This document shows positions 8,048 through 17,699 of a DNA stretch of 64,000 nucleotides, piece by piece. Each line of letters opens with the position of its first letter. Positions within the stretch are counted from its first letter, which is position 1. The notes under the pieces were generated by a model. That model did no database searches. It saw only the letters and a list, made by a program, of their open reading frames with translations, and was not told the DNA's origin. Both the position numbers and the translations under genes were made by a program. This DNA is from Anaeromicropila populeti (GTDB lineage: Bacteria > Bacillota > Clostridia > Lachnospirales > Lachnospiraceae), in the NCBI RefSeq assembly GCF_900112775.1, contig NZ_FOYZ01000015.1, positions 1-64,000 on the forward strand, in the 5' to 3' direction.

Positions 8048-8478
8048 ACAAAAGAAAGCAAAAACCTAGTCCTGAAGCTTGTTTATATATAATAGGATGT
8101 GTATTTTTTTCACTTGTAATCTGCCTTGAAGTAATAAAAAAAGTATTTCATATTAATATTATAAGAAAAATGCCTCCTTGTTTCTTTCATGCATATACAG
8201 GATATTATTGTCCTGGTTGTGGGGGCACAAGGGCAACACAATATTTAATTCATGGCCATATTATAAAAAGTTTTATTTATCATCCCTTGGTTCCGTACCT
8301 GGGAATTGGTGGCATGCTTTTTATGATAAGTCATACAATAGCTTTTTTTTCAAAAGGTAAAATCAAAGGAATAAAATATCATGATTTTTATGTAATATTA
8401 ATGGCAGTTATTATTATTGTACAGTTTCTAGTAAAAAATGCTCTTATTTATTTTTTTCATATTTATTTGTTGAAATAA
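8044..8478 (+). CDS. DUF2752 family membrane protein
   Basis: 144 residues with about three to four hydrophobic segments and the family signature CPGCGGTRA followed by HPLVPYLG, as in DUF2752 proteins. The ATG overlaps the TGA of the TM2 gene. TM2 and DUF2752 genes are neighbours in many Firmicutes, so the two probably act together, but no function is established. A strong hairpin terminator follows. Confidence 0.85.
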   Translation: MNKRKQKPSPEACLYIIGCVFFSLVICLEVIKKVFHINIIRKMPPCFFHAYTGYYCPGCGGTRATQYLIHGHIIKSFIYHPLVPYLGIGGMLFMISHTIAFFSKGKIKGIKYHDFYVILMAVIIIVQFLVKNALIYFFHIYLLK

Positions 8479-8508
8479 AAATAGGATTACAATGTAATCC
8501 TATTTTTT
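8478..8508. terminator. Bidirectional terminator between convergent genes
   Basis: Perfect stem ATAGGATTAC/GTAATCCTAT with a 3-base AAT loop (8481-8503), flanked by A residues on the left and seven T residues on the right. It serves the plus-strand DUF2752 gene and the minus-strand DUF4190 gene, whose stop codon touches it. Confidence 0.9.
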
Positions 8509-9050
8509 TAATAACTATTATAATCATTTAAAAAGCTATTAATTCCAGTAGATGAATAATCATTGCTATATACAACAATTAATACAATACCAATAATAAT
8601 TAAAATAGATAAAATGGCACCTATTATAGAACAAACAATTCCGCCAATAGCTTGACCAGTAAATCTAGGTTCACCCTTCTTACTAATAATACCAAGAATT
8701 AATCCAACAATGCCCATTAATATACCAAAACCATAGCAACAAGAAAAAGGTATAGATAAAATTCCTAATACCAAGGAAGCAATTGCTAAACCGTTTACTT
8801 TCTTTGGTTCAAACTGTGACTGCATATTATATCCATATTGTTCATTAAAATCATTTGCCTGATTATAGTTAGGCTTCTGGTTATAATTGTTGCTCTGTTG
8901 GTTATAGTTAGGTTGCTGATTAAAATTCATTGGCTGAGAACCATATCCAGGCTGCGGTTCCATATGATCTGATTGCAGGTTATTACTAGTCTGCAAATCA
9001 GAATTGCCGGTTGTATCTAAACCAGTCTGTTCATTATCATTGTAGTCCAT
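8508..9050 (-). CDS. DUF4190 domain membrane protein with Q/N-rich N-terminus
   Basis: 180 residues. The first half is low-complexity and rich in Gln, Asn and Tyr, with repeats such as NYNQQ and NYNQK. The second half begins VNGLAIASLVLGIL and has two hydrophobic hairpins typical of DUF4190 proteins. The start is ATG at 9050, preceded by AGGGAGGA; a longer reading frame to 9119 has no ribosome-binding site. The Q/N-rich tail likely faces one side of the membrane as a flexible region. Function unknown. It lies downstream of the carboxypeptidase gene. Confidence 0.8.
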   Translation of the reverse strand: MDYNDNEQTGLDTTGNSDLQTSNNLQSDHMEPQPGYGSQPMNFNQQPNYNQQSNNYNQKPNYNQANDFNEQYGYNMQSQFEPKKVNGLAIASLVLGILSIPFSCCYGFGILMGIVGLILGIISKKGEPRFTGQAIGGIVCSIIGAILSILIIIGIVLIVVYSNDYSSTGINSFLNDYNSY

Positions 9051-9126
9051 TAAAAAATCCTCCCTTTGCTCATTATGTAACTCTGGTATAATTTTATCAT
9101 AATTAAGTTTTAAAGACAATTTATTT

Positions 9127-10545
9127 TTAGAAGTTACGACGGTTATAATTTCGATACCGTCTATAATGTTGGCGAAGAGAAAAATTCTTTGCTCGTTTTC
9201 TTTTTATATGATATGATATAGCAAAAAAAACAATAATAATTAGCGTAATAATAACTATGCATATAATAATAACGGGAAATACCTTATTAGTTGAATCACT
9301 TCCAATTTGATCTTGTTTTACTTCTTGAATAGATGTTTTGGTAACTAATCTTGGAGAATCAATTTGATTGTATATTATGTTTCCAGAACCAACAACTTTT
9401 CCGTCATAAGTATATTCAATAGTTCCAATTATATTTTCACCAGGTGATAAAGAAGTATCATGAAAATATGATATTGTCTGTGTAACTTCTGAAATATCAA
9501 CATTATTTGGTAGAATAACAGAGGAACAGTTATCCAAGTAAATTGGAAGTTGACCATTATTTAAAAGAGAATTATAACGATCAAATAATGGAAAATCTTC
9601 TTCTAGACTGTTAGACTCTAATGATGAAATAGTTTGTATACTGTAGTTTTGAAAGCAAAAATCAAATAATTTTTTAGTATCTGTATATTCATTAGAGGGA
9701 TAAGCAGGTCCTTGCGATTTCATTACAACACAAATTAAAGTCATACCGTCTTTTTCAGCAAAGGTTACTAAAGTATTTTGCGCTTTAGTGGTATAACCTG
9801 TTTTTCCACCTATACAATATTCATATTCGTATTGAGGATATTTATATCCGTTTAGCATCTGATGATGATTTTTAATCCAATCTCTGGCAGGCTTAATATT
9901 TGTCTTAGGAATAATATAACTCTTTGTACTCGTTATTTTTCTAAAAGTTTCGTTTTTTATTGCCTCACGACTGATAAGAGCCATGTCGTAAGCTGTTGTA
10001 TAATGGTTATCATCATGTAAACCGTTTGGGTTCATGAAATGAGAATCCGTACAACCTAATTCTTGTGCTTTTTGATTCATTAATTCTACGTAAGCATCAA
10101 TACTTCCGGAAATATGTTCGGCAACACCCAGACATGCTTCATTAGCAGATTCCAGCATAATACCATAGAGACTTTGCTCCATAGTTAGTTGTTCACCCAC
10201 ATCAATGGCTATATGGCTGCTTCCTGGTTCAATTCCATACACTGCGTTTTTAGAATAGGTCACTATTTCATTTAGTGAGCTGTTTTCAAGGGCAATTAGT
10301 GTGGTAAGTATTTTAGTAATACTGGCAGGATAATGTACTTCATGTATGTTTTTTTCATACAAAATAAGTCCAGTGGCAGCATCCATAACAATTGCTGACT
10401 CAGAGCATAAACTGGAGGCATCAGGACCTTCTGGCCATTGAAAAGATGTGTTGTCATTAGTTTTATCAGCTTTTGCAATAGTTGGTTGAAAAAGTGATGT
10501 TAGTAAAAGCAAAAGTACAAAAATAATTGTAAATGGTTTTTTCAT
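9127..10545 (-). CDS. D-alanyl-D-alanine carboxypeptidase (DacF/PBP5-type, family S11)
   Basis: A serine peptidase that trims the terminal D-Ala from peptidoglycan stem peptides at the outer face of the membrane. 472 residues: a signal peptide (MKKPFTIIFVLLLLLT), SxxK in ASITKI, SxN in ESANEA, KTG in GGKTGYT, a PBP5-like C-terminal beta domain and, near the end, a hydrophobic segment (VFPVIIICIVIITLIIIVFF) followed by a strongly basic tail. The ATG at 10545 follows GAGGA; the earlier ATG at 10560 overlaps that site. It starts 32 bases after the V-ATPase subunit D gene and may be read from that operon. The C-terminal segment replaces the usual amphipathic anchor. Confidence 0.92.
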   Translation of the reverse strand: MKKPFTIIFVLLLLLTSLFQPTIAKADKTNDNTSFQWPEGPDASSLCSESAIVMDAATGLILYEKNIHEVHYPASITKILTTLIALENSSLNEIVTYSKNAVYGIEPGSSHIAIDVGEQLTMEQSLYGIMLESANEACLGVAEHISGSIDAYVELMNQKAQELGCTDSHFMNPNGLHDDNHYTTAYDMALISREAIKNETFRKITSTKSYIIPKTNIKPARDWIKNHHQMLNGYKYPQYEYEYCIGGKTGYTTKAQNTLVTFAEKDGMTLICVVMKSQGPAYPSNEYTDTKKLFDFCFQNYSIQTISSLESNSLEEDFPLFDRYNSLLNNGQLPIYLDNCSSVILPNNVDISEVTQTISYFHDTSLSPGENIIGTIEYTYDGKVVGSGNIIYNQIDSPRLVTKTSIQEVKQDQIGSDSTNKVFPVIIICIVIITLIIIVFFAISYHIKRKRAKNFSLRQHYRRYRNYNRRNF

Positions 10546-10577
10546 AAAAATAGTCCTCATTGATCTTTAATTTTCTA

Positions 10578-11195
10578 TTAGTTGCAATGCATTTTTTTTA
10601 TAACTTTTAACCGTGTAAACTCCTCGCGTTCTTTTTCCTCTAAAGCATTTTGGATTTCAATAGATAATGCAGTATAGTTAGGTATTGTTATATTTTGTAA
10701 TGCATTTGCTCGTTTTTGGGTTTTTTTAATACTATTGGCTAATCGATAAGCAGCATTTTCAATCATTGACAGACGAATCGTTAATTCTTTTACTTTGTTA
10801 AATCGATTTACTGCTTCATCTAAAGACAAGCGTGTTCCATAAAAAGAATAAGTAGGTTTAATTCTTTTATTTTCAAATTCAACAAGTGGTATTTCAGTGC
10901 CCATAATACTGCGTTGCTTAATAACAATAGAATTTTCCTCAGGTATAGTATGACTCAATTCTTCTACATTGTAAATACCTAATTCAATATTTGCCCGTTG
11001 TAAAGCAAGATAAGCTGAATTAAATGTAGTATTTATTTCGTTTTGTATGTTGGATGCCTCATTAATAAGCTGCATTAATTCTCGTATTAAAATATTTCTT
11101 TTTTTATCCATTAACTCAAACCCCTGTCTGGCAAGTGCAAGAGAATTTTTTGCTAATATTAAATTACTTTTTGTTGGAAAAGAATTAGTATTCAT
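10578..11195 (-). CDS. ntpD: V-type ATP synthase subunit D
   Basis: Central rotor shaft of the V/A-type ATPase, linking the A/B catalytic head to the membrane ring. 205 residues, mostly long helices that form an antiparallel coiled coil; the opening PTKSNLILAKNSLALARQGF matches the family N-terminus. CGAGGTGG precedes the ATG. Last of nine ATPase genes on this strand, 19 bases after subunit B. Confidence 0.93.
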   Translation of the reverse strand: MNTNSFPTKSNLILAKNSLALARQGFELMDKKRNILIRELMQLINEASNIQNEINTTFNSAYLALQRANIELGIYNVEELSHTIPEENSIVIKQRSIMGTEIPLVEFENKRIKPTYSFYGTRLSLDEAVNRFNKVKELTIRLSMIENAAYRLANSIKKTQKRANALQNITIPNYTALSIEIQNALEEKEREEFTRLKVIKKMHCN

Positions 11196-11214
11196 TTAAC
11201 CACCTCGTTTATCT

Positions 11215-12600
11215 CTACACAAAAGTAGTATTTTTATAATACTTATTCAGGATTTTTGTATCAATACGATCTAGTTCTTCTTTTGGTAACAGAGATAATA
11301 AATTCCAGCCCATATTTAAAGTATCTATTAACGAACGATTAGAACTGTAGCCTTGTGCAATAAATTCTGATTCTAAAGCTGTACCAAATCGTAAATATTT
11401 TTTATCAAGTGGGGATATTTCATCTTCACCAATTACACTTGCCAGGGCCCTGGCTTCTCCCACATGGGCATAGGAGGAGAAAAGCTGATTTGCAAGATCT
11501 TGATGATCTTCCCGTGTATAATCAGAACCAATACCATCTTTCATAAGACGTGATAAAGAGGGCAATATATTTATAGGTGGATAAATTGCCTTTTGATGTA
11601 AAAGACGGTCTAATACAATTTGTCCTTCTGTAATGTAACCTGTCAGGTCTGGAATAGGATGTGTAATATCATCATTTGGCATTGTTAAAATGGGTATTTG
11701 TGTAACCGAGCCATTAACACCAGAAATAATTCCTGCACGTTCATATAACGCTGCTAATTCACTATATAAATAGCCAGGATATCCTTTTCTGCTTGGAATT
11801 TCACCTTTGGAGGAGGAAACTTCACGCATTGCTTCTGCAAAGGAGGTTATATCAGTTAATATAACAAGAATGTGCATGTTTTTTTCAAATGCAAGATACT
11901 CCGCAGTAGTTAAAGCTACCTTTGGTGTAATTAGGCGCTCTATTACAGGATCATTTGCCAAATTTAAAAACATGGTTACATGTGAACTAACGCCATTTTC
12001 CTCAAATGTTTTTTTGAAAAACTCAGCTACATCATGTTTTATTCCCATAGCAGCAAATACGATACCAAATTGTTCATTAGAACGATTTCCCAAGGATGCT
12101 TGTTTGACTATCTGGGCGGCCAGCTGATCGTGTGGCAGACCATTTCCAGAAAAAATGGGCAGCTTTTGTCCTCGAATTAAAGTAGTCAAACAGTCAATTG
12201 AGGAAATACCGGTTTGAATATAATTTCTTGGATATTCTCTTTTGCATGGATTTAGTGGAAGACCATTTATATTTTTTTTGATAGGAGAAATAATTGGAGC
12301 TAATCCATCAATAGGTTTACCTATGCCATTAAAAATACGTCCTAAAATATCCTGGGACAAGGCAATTTCCATTGGATGTCCTGTTAATTTTGTACGAGTA
12401 TTTTTGAGAGACATTTCTTCTGTTCCTTCAAATACCTGAATTACAGCCTTGTCCTCATAAATTTCAATAATTCTTCCTATCTTCTTATTAACATTTTCAA
12501 CTGTAAATTCCACAATTTCTTCATAAGAAGCATCTTGAATACCTTCTAATACAATTAATGGACCATGAATTTCACTTAAGCCTAAGTATTCAATAGACAT
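11215..12600 (-). CDS. ntpB: V-type ATP synthase subunit B
   Basis: Non-catalytic nucleotide-binding subunit alternating with A in the head hexamer. 461 residues with the modified P-loop region [15 protein letters not shown], the [17 protein letters not shown] stretch and [15 protein letters not shown], all diagnostic of B subunits. AAAGGAG lies upstream of the ATG. It is placed between subunits A and D. Confidence 0.95.
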   Translation of the reverse strand: MSIEYLGLSEIHGPLIVLEGIQDASYEEIVEFTVENVNKKIGRIIEIYEDKAVIQVFEGTEEMSLKNTRTKLTGHPMEIALSQDILGRIFNGIGKPIDGLAPIISPIKKNINGLPLNPCKREYPRNYIQTGISSIDCLTTLIRGQKLPIFSGNGLPHDQLAAQIVKQASLGNRSNEQFGIVFAAMGIKHDVAEFFKKTFEENGVSSHVTMFLNLANDPVIERLITPKVALTTAEYLAFEKNMHILVILTDITSFAEAMREVSSSKGEIPSRKGYPGYLYSELAALYERAGIISGVNGSVTQIPILTMPNDDITHPIPDLTGYITEGQIVLDRLLHQKAIYPPINILPSLSRLMKDGIGSDYTREDHQDLANQLFSSYAHVGEARALASVIGEDEISPLDKKYLRFGTALESEFIAQGYSSNRSLIDTLNMGWNLLSLLPKEELDRIDTKILNKYYKNTTFV

Positions 12601-12639
12601 TAAAAAACTCCTTTCTAAATAAAATACTTATGTTTCAAA

Positions 12640-14406
12640 TTATGCATTCGTAGTAATAAGCCGATTATAAAATTCATCAATCTGATTTTTATAAAGATCA
12701 AACTTATTTAGTTCGTTATTTGCCACATCATATTTAATTGATACAATACGTTCAAAAATACGATCTTCTCGCAGCAATGCCATAGGCATATTAAGTGCAA
12801 TTAGCTGTTTACATTTTTCATACAGGTATAAAATAATTTCCATCATTTTGAGCTGCTTATTCATGGGAACGTAGGTATCTTCCTTATGAAATGCATTTTG
12901 TTGTACAAAGCCCAGTCGAATGACTCTTGCAATTTCTAAAATTAATTTTTGATCATCTGGAAGTACATCACTGCCTATTAATTTTACAATTTCATTTAGT
13001 TTGTTCTCTTGAGATAGAATGCTTAATATTTGGTTTCTACAGTTTATAAAACTGGTGCCTACATTTTGGGTATACCAAGGAGTTAGATCAAATATATAAT
13101 CGCTATAACTGTTTAGCCAATTAATGGCTGGAAAATGCCTTGCATAGGCCAATGCCTTATCTAATGCCCAAAAGCATCTGACAAAACGTTTGGTATTTTG
13201 GGTTACTGGTTCTGAAAAGTCACCTCCCTGGGGAGATACTGCTCCAATTATGGAGACACTTCCTTCGGTGCCATTAATATTTTGCATAAAGCCAGCCCGT
13301 TCATAAAAAGCAGCCAGCCGGGATGCCAGATAGGCAGGAAAACCCTCTTCCGCAGGCATTTCTTCCAGACGTCCAGATAATTCCCGAAGTGCTTCAGCCC
13401 ATCTGGAAGTAGAGTCAGCCATTATTGCTACATGATAGCCCATATCGCGATAATATTCGGCTAATGTAATTCCAGTGTAGATGCTGGCTTCTCTGGCAGC
13501 AACAGGCATATTTGAAGTATTAGCAATCAAAACGGTTCTTTCCAGAAGGAGATTACCCGATTTTGGATCTGTTAATTGTGAAAATTCTTCTAATACGTTG
13601 GTCATTTCATTACCACGTTCGCCACATCCAATATATAAAATAATATCCGCATTGGACCATTTTGCCAGTTGATGCTGTGTCATTGTTTTACCAGTGCCAA
13701 AACCGCCTGGAATGGCAGCAGTCCCTCCTTTTGCAATGGGGAAAAGTGTATCTAGAATTCTTTGACCAGTCAATAAAGGCTGTTCTGCTGAGAATCTTTT
13801 ATTTACTGGTCGTGGAATTCGAATAGGCCACTTTTGTAGTAAAGATAATGGAAGTTCCTCATCTTGCTCATTTTTAATTGTTATAATAGGTGTATCAATT
13901 GTATAAGCACCATCTTGTAAAACATTTGTTACAATTCCAGATATATGTGGCGGAACCATACACTTATGAATAATAGAGGCTGTTTCAGGAACTTCAGCAA
14001 TTATAGTTCCGCCCCATACTTTATCACCTGCCTTCACAGTAATATGAACGTCCCATTCTTTTTTCATATTAAGGGGAGATACACTAATTCCTGGTGGAAT
14101 AAATGCACCTGAACTGTTAGCAATTACATTTAAGGGACGTTGAATACCATCAAAAATATTTCCAATAATACCAGGAGCTAATGTGACGGAAAGAGCGCTT
14201 CCTGTTGAGTAAACAAGTTCACCTGGCTTTAATCCTGTTGTATCTTCAAATACCTGAATTGTTATTATATCTTTTGTCAGACCAATTACTTCACCTACAA
14301 GTCGTTCTTTTCCGATATAGACCATTTCCCCCATTTTAAAATCTAGATTTTCCTTTATATAAACAACGGGGCCATTAACACCATATATAATTCCTGTTGG
14401 TTCCAT
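12640..14406 (-). CDS. ntpA: V-type ATP synthase catalytic subunit A
   Basis: Catalytic ATPase subunit. 588 residues with P-loop GGFGTGKT at about 234-241, the A-type non-homologous insert near 100-190, GERGNEM and SRWAEALRE. The start is ATG 14406, eight bases after a strong GGAGGTGATT ribosome-binding site; a frame starting at 14415 overlaps that site. The same ribosome-binding sequence is found before subunit I, where it helps place an unusual start. Confidence 0.96.
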   Translation of the reverse strand: MEPTGIIYGVNGPVVYIKENLDFKMGEMVYIGKERLVGEVIGLTKDIITIQVFEDTTGLKPGELVYSTGSALSVTLAPGIIGNIFDGIQRPLNVIANSSGAFIPPGISVSPLNMKKEWDVHITVKAGDKVWGGTIIAEVPETASIIHKCMVPPHISGIVTNVLQDGAYTIDTPIITIKNEQDEELPLSLLQKWPIRIPRPVNKRFSAEQPLLTGQRILDTLFPIAKGGTAAIPGGFGTGKTMTQHQLAKWSNADIILYIGCGERGNEMTNVLEEFSQLTDPKSGNLLLERTVLIANTSNMPVAAREASIYTGITLAEYYRDMGYHVAIMADSTSRWAEALRELSGRLEEMPAEEGFPAYLASRLAAFYERAGFMQNINGTEGSVSIIGAVSPQGGDFSEPVTQNTKRFVRCFWALDKALAYARHFPAINWLNSYSDYIFDLTPWYTQNVGTSFINCRNQILSILSQENKLNEIVKLIGSDVLPDDQKLILEIARVIRLGFVQQNAFHKEDTYVPMNKQLKMMEIILYLYEKCKQLIALNMPMALLREDRIFERIVSIKYDVANNELNKFDLYKNQIDEFYNRLITTNA

Positions 14407-14432
14407 TGTAATCACCTCCGGTTTTTTTGTTA

Positions 14433-14999
14433 TTAAAATGAAAATTTCTCCAGTTCCTCTGCTAGTTTAGTTGCAAAAGAATAATCAATTAGTATGTTTT
14501 TCGTATGAATAATAGCACGAATACCACCAGTAAAATCATCCTTGCTTAACTCCAAAGAAATGCCAGTTTTCTCTTCTAAAAATTCTTTTTTATTAAAATC
14601 TGAAGAACTTAAGTAAATGGTTACTTCTGCACCTAAAATAAAATTTTTAGCAAAATTTATTTGTTTTTCCAACAATGTCAAATAGTCATTTGTCTTCATA
14701 TAGGTCAATAGCTTTGAAAGAACCTTATTGTATATTATTTGTTCATACTCTTTGTTCTTTTCTGCCAATGTACGTTTTAACGAAAGAGTAGTATCTGAAA
14801 TAATCTTATTTTTCTCTTTCATAATGGAGTCCTTTTCTATTTGCAGTAACTGTTCAGCAGCTTGTTGAGACTTTTCCTTTTGAATTTTTGCAGACTCCCT
14901 TAGGTTATTTTCATATTCCTTTAACAGTTCAATGCTTTGAGTGGTTGCATCACTAATAGCAGCATTGTAAAATATATCTAGTTTTTCATTTAAGGTCAT
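14433..14999 (-). CDS. ntpE: V-type ATP synthase subunit E
   Basis: Peripheral stalk subunit. 188 residues: a long charged helix (about residues 1-95) that pairs with the G/H subunit, then a compact C-terminal domain ending with GGIRAIIHTKNILIDYSF, typical for subunit E. ATG 14999 follows GGGGGTGG; the longer frame to 15035 overlaps the subunit F gene and lacks a site. Gap to subunit A is 26 bases. Confidence 0.9.
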   Translation of the reverse strand: MTLNEKLDIFYNAAISDATTQSIELLKEYENNLRESAKIQKEKSQQAAEQLLQIEKDSIMKEKNKIISDTTLSLKRTLAEKNKEYEQIIYNKVLSKLLTYMKTNDYLTLLEKQINFAKNFILGAEVTIYLSSSDFNKKEFLEEKTGISLELSKDDFTGGIRAIIHTKNILIDYSFATKLAEELEKFSF

Positions 15000-15018
15000 A
15001 GAATACCACCCCCACACT

Positions 15019-15327
15019 TTATAATTTAAGACCAATTGCTTCTTTTACATAGTTAGTTATAAAATCTGGTTTTCGTCCAGTTCCATGTCTATCAGGAATT
15101 TCTACAATTAGCGGAAGACGACGGTTAAGTTTTACGTCATCTATAATATCAGGAAATTCCCGTCCAAACTTTTCTGTTAGTAGAACGATTCCCACTTCTT
15201 TATCCTTAAATGCTTTCTCTAATTCCTCTTTTAAATGCTCTTTTGAATGAATCACAACACCATTTACACCGGCAAGCCGCATACCTGTATAGGTATCCAC
15301 ATTATCACTTATTAAATACATTTTCAT
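15019..15327 (-). CDS. ntpG: V-type ATP synthase subunit F
   Basis: Small rotor subunit bound to subunit D. 102 residues, beginning MKMYLISDNVDTYTGMRLAG and containing GIVLLTEKF and PLIVEIPD, a Rossmann-like pattern seen in F subunits (NtpG in Enterococcus). It lies between K and E, 19 bases from the subunit E start. Confidence 0.92.
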   Translation of the reverse strand: MKMYLISDNVDTYTGMRLAGVNGVVIHSKEHLKEELEKAFKDKEVGIVLLTEKFGREFPDIIDDVKLNRRLPLIVEIPDRHGTGRKPDFITNYVKEAIGLKL

Positions 15328-15337
15328 AACACCATTC

Positions 15338-15757
15338 CTATCCTAATATAGTAAAGGAGATAAGCAGGCCATATAAGGCAATAGATTCTGCAAGGGCAAC
15401 AAAAATCAGTGCTTTACCCATAATGCTGGAATCTTCGCTTAAGGCTCCAAGGGCTGAGCTGGCAGCAGAGGCAACGGCAATACCAGCGCCAATACAGGAG
15501 AGCCCTGTAGACAAAGCGGCAGCCATGTATTTCCAACCGCTTTCGGCGGTATTTGTAACGGCATCTGCTTCAGCAGCAGAAATTTTTCCTCCAAATAAAA
15601 AGATATCAGCGATAATCAGGGTTCCAAAGAAAAATAATATGTTAAAGCCCAATGCAGCTATAAAGCTGCCTTTTTTCTTTTCACTAAACAGATATACTCC
15701 AAAAGGAATTACAATACTAAAAATAAGTATAGAAGCAAAAATTATTTTTGTAGTCAT
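15338..15757 (-). CDS. ntpK: V-type ATP synthase subunit K (membrane ring)
   Basis: Proteolipid of the rotating membrane ring. 139 residues with four transmembrane helices. The second hairpin is ATP-synthase-c-like: a glycine/alanine-rich helix with GLSCIGAGIAVASAAS, then the ion-binding glutamate in LAESIALYG. The first hairpin has no carboxylate, so there is one ion site per four helices, as in Enterococcus NtpK. The glutamine typical of many sodium-binding c subunits is not evident in the third helix, so ion choice (sodium or proton) is left open. AGGAGG precedes the ATG. Confidence 0.93.
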   Translation of the reverse strand: MTTKIIFASILIFSIVIPFGVYLFSEKKKGSFIAALGFNILFFFGTLIIADIFLFGGKISAAEADAVTNTAESGWKYMAAALSTGLSCIGAGIAVASAASSALGALSEDSSIMGKALIFVALAESIALYGLLISFTILG

Positions 15758-15769
15758 AAGGCTGTCCTC

Positions 15770-17683
15770 CTAATTTGTAAACTTTGAATTAAATGGTTTA
15801 AATGTTTTCCCTGTTCCGCGATAAAATCGGCTGAACATTTCATAATATTCCAGTCTTAATACTTGAATACCAACTACAAGTCCTTCCAATGCGGTAACAG
15901 CAATATTTCCAATAATCAGTATAAAGACATTAGGTGTTCCACTAGCAGTGTCTGCAAGCGATAGGACGACACCCATCATGCCGGCATGGCTAAGAGCAAA
16001 TGCCCCTACACGTACAAAAGAAATAGTATTTGTAGCATAGCTTAAAACTACGTCAAATAATTCAACCAGTCCTTCTATAAAAAACATAGATTTACTGCCT
16101 GGAGGAAAAATTTTTTTTTGTTTTTGAACCAAATGTGTAAAAGGCTCTTTTAAAAATATTGCAGCTAAGGGAAGACAAAGCAAAATTCCAGACAGGTGAG
16201 AACCTGGTATTTTACGTCCTGTTAGTGCTAGAATAATAAGTAATACAGCAAGGCTATAGCATATTAATCCAGCTAGACCACTGGGATCAAAAAAAACTTT
16301 TTCAATATTTTTGGATCGAATTCCATTAATTATATTTAAAATCATGGCAAATATTATAAGACCAATACCAAATCCAATGGAAGTAAGTAAGGTTGACATG
16401 ATATTATCCATTGGCTTCCGCCATAAAGCGGGTATAATTTCTTCAAATCCAAAAATACTTCCGTAAAAAAAACCAAAAATAGTGGACCAGATACCAGCCA
16501 AGCCGATAATGGCACCTAAATTCATTTTTTTTAGCCAGTATAGCAGAAAACCGCCAATAGCTAGGCAAAGACCTTGCCCAACGTCACCAAACATAATGCC
16601 AAACATTAAGGTGTAGGTGAGAGCTACAAAAATAGTAGGATCCATTTCGTTGTAAGCAGGTAATCCGTACATATCTATAAACAGCTCAAAAGGTTGAAAG
16701 AGCTTGGGATTTTTTAACCGTGTTGGCGGTTTTGTTAAAACATGCTCTTGGTCATTTTCTGAAATAATATAAATGTCTGGATCAGGCTCTGTTACCGCAA
16801 GAAAGTTTTTGGCATCATTTTCAGTCATCCAACCACATATAATATAAAACACAACGCCTTTCTTAGTACCTTTTGTGCAGGCAGCAAGCTTTCTTATTTC
16901 AAAATTTTGATTGTAAGTAGTTAACGTCTGATGTGCAAGAAGAAGATCATCCTCTATTTCATGCAATCTGTTTTTTATTTCAACGGATAATGCTCTATTC
17001 TGTTGACGGATATTAACCAGTTTTTTTGTTAGGGACTGATAAATATCTTCTGGAGTACCACTATATCCATCTGGTATAATAATTCTTTCAAAATGAAGAG
17101 AAGAAAATACAGCATCTACTTTTACCGCTGATGAAGCAGGTACAAAATAAACGCCCCATACATAACTGGCATCGCTGTCACATTCCAAAAAAACTGTATT
17201 TAAATTATCATAAACGTATTTTGAAAATTTGTTATAATACTGGTGAGATATTTTTCCAAATCTAAACTTTAAAAACTTGAATTTCAGTATTTTTTGAATT
17301 TCGTAATTTAATAATCGAAATGGCTCAATTAGAGATATAATTTCAATGAGGGCATCTTTTTTCTGACTTAAATGTTTTTTTTGATTATATAAATCGTCTG
17401 TAAGCTGGCATGCTTTTTTAATCGTATAAGCTGCGTTCTCAGGTGTAATTGAATGGTCAGAAAAACTAGTATTACTATTTAATTTTTCAATCAGTAACTC
17501 GGACTTTTCTAGTATGTCTTTATATGGATTCACTTCCACAAATGGTTTTAGTTCATGGACATTGCTTAATTCAGACAGTGCATTTTCAAGGTGAATCTCA
17601 AACTTACAAAGATATTGACTCATAATCCGGTCAATGTCATCCTTTGGTCCTGTTATAGTTAGAAATCTCATTTTTTCAATTAT
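15770..17683 (-). CDS. ntpI: V-type ATP synthase subunit I, probable ATA start
   Basis: Stator membrane subunit that forms the ion half-channels against the K ring. About 637 residues: N-terminal cytoplasmic coiled-coil part to about residue 330, then seven to eight transmembrane helices with MFGIMFGDVGQGL and the conserved NTISFVRVGAFALSHAGM. The start is odd. GGAGGTGATTAC, identical to the subunit A site, ends one base before ATA at 17683-17681, exactly where subunit A has ATG. Starting there gives IEKMRFLTITG, matching the usual family N-terminus (EKM). ATG 17698 lies before that site with no ribosome-binding sequence, and ATG 17671 is too far downstream. Function is certain, the start is inference. 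Confidence 0.9.
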   Translation of the reverse strand: MIEKMRFLTITGPKDDIDRIMSQYLCKFEIHLENALSELSNVHELKPFVEVNPYKDILEKSELLIEKLNSNTSFSDHSITPENAAYTIKKACQLTDDLYNQKKHLSQKKDALIEIISLIEPFRLLNYEIQKILKFKFLKFRFGKISHQYYNKFSKYVYDNLNTVFLECDSDASYVWGVYFVPASSAVKVDAVFSSLHFERIIIPDGYSGTPEDIYQSLTKKLVNIRQQNRALSVEIKNRLHEIEDDLLLAHQTLTTYNQNFEIRKLAACTKGTKKGVVFYIICGWMTENDAKNFLAVTEPDPDIYIISENDQEHVLTKPPTRLKNPKLFQPFELFIDMYGLPAYNEMDPTIFVALTYTLMFGIMFGDVGQGLCLAIGGFLLYWLKKMNLGAIIGLAGIWSTIFGFFYGSIFGFEEIIPALWRKPMDNIMSTLLTSIGFGIGLIIFAMILNIINGIRSKNIEKVFFDPSGLAGLICYSLAVLLIILALTGRKIPGSHLSGILLCLPLAAIFLKEPFTHLVQKQKKIFPPGSKSMFFIEGLVELFDVVLSYATNTISFVRVGAFALSHAGMMGVVLSLADTASGTPNVFILIIGNIAVTALEGLVVGIQVLRLEYYEMFSRFYRGTGKTFKPFNSKFTN

Positions 17684-17699
17684 AGTAATCACCTCCATT

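Noticed and set aside
8178-8360. 60-codon plus-strand ORF inside the DUF2752 gene
   Set aside because: An out-of-frame shadow; the DUF2752 motifs lie in the other frame.
15423-15773. 116-codon plus-strand ORF over subunit K
   Set aside because: It is fully antisense to the ntpK gene, whose Ala-rich codons leave the opposite strand open. It has no independent support.
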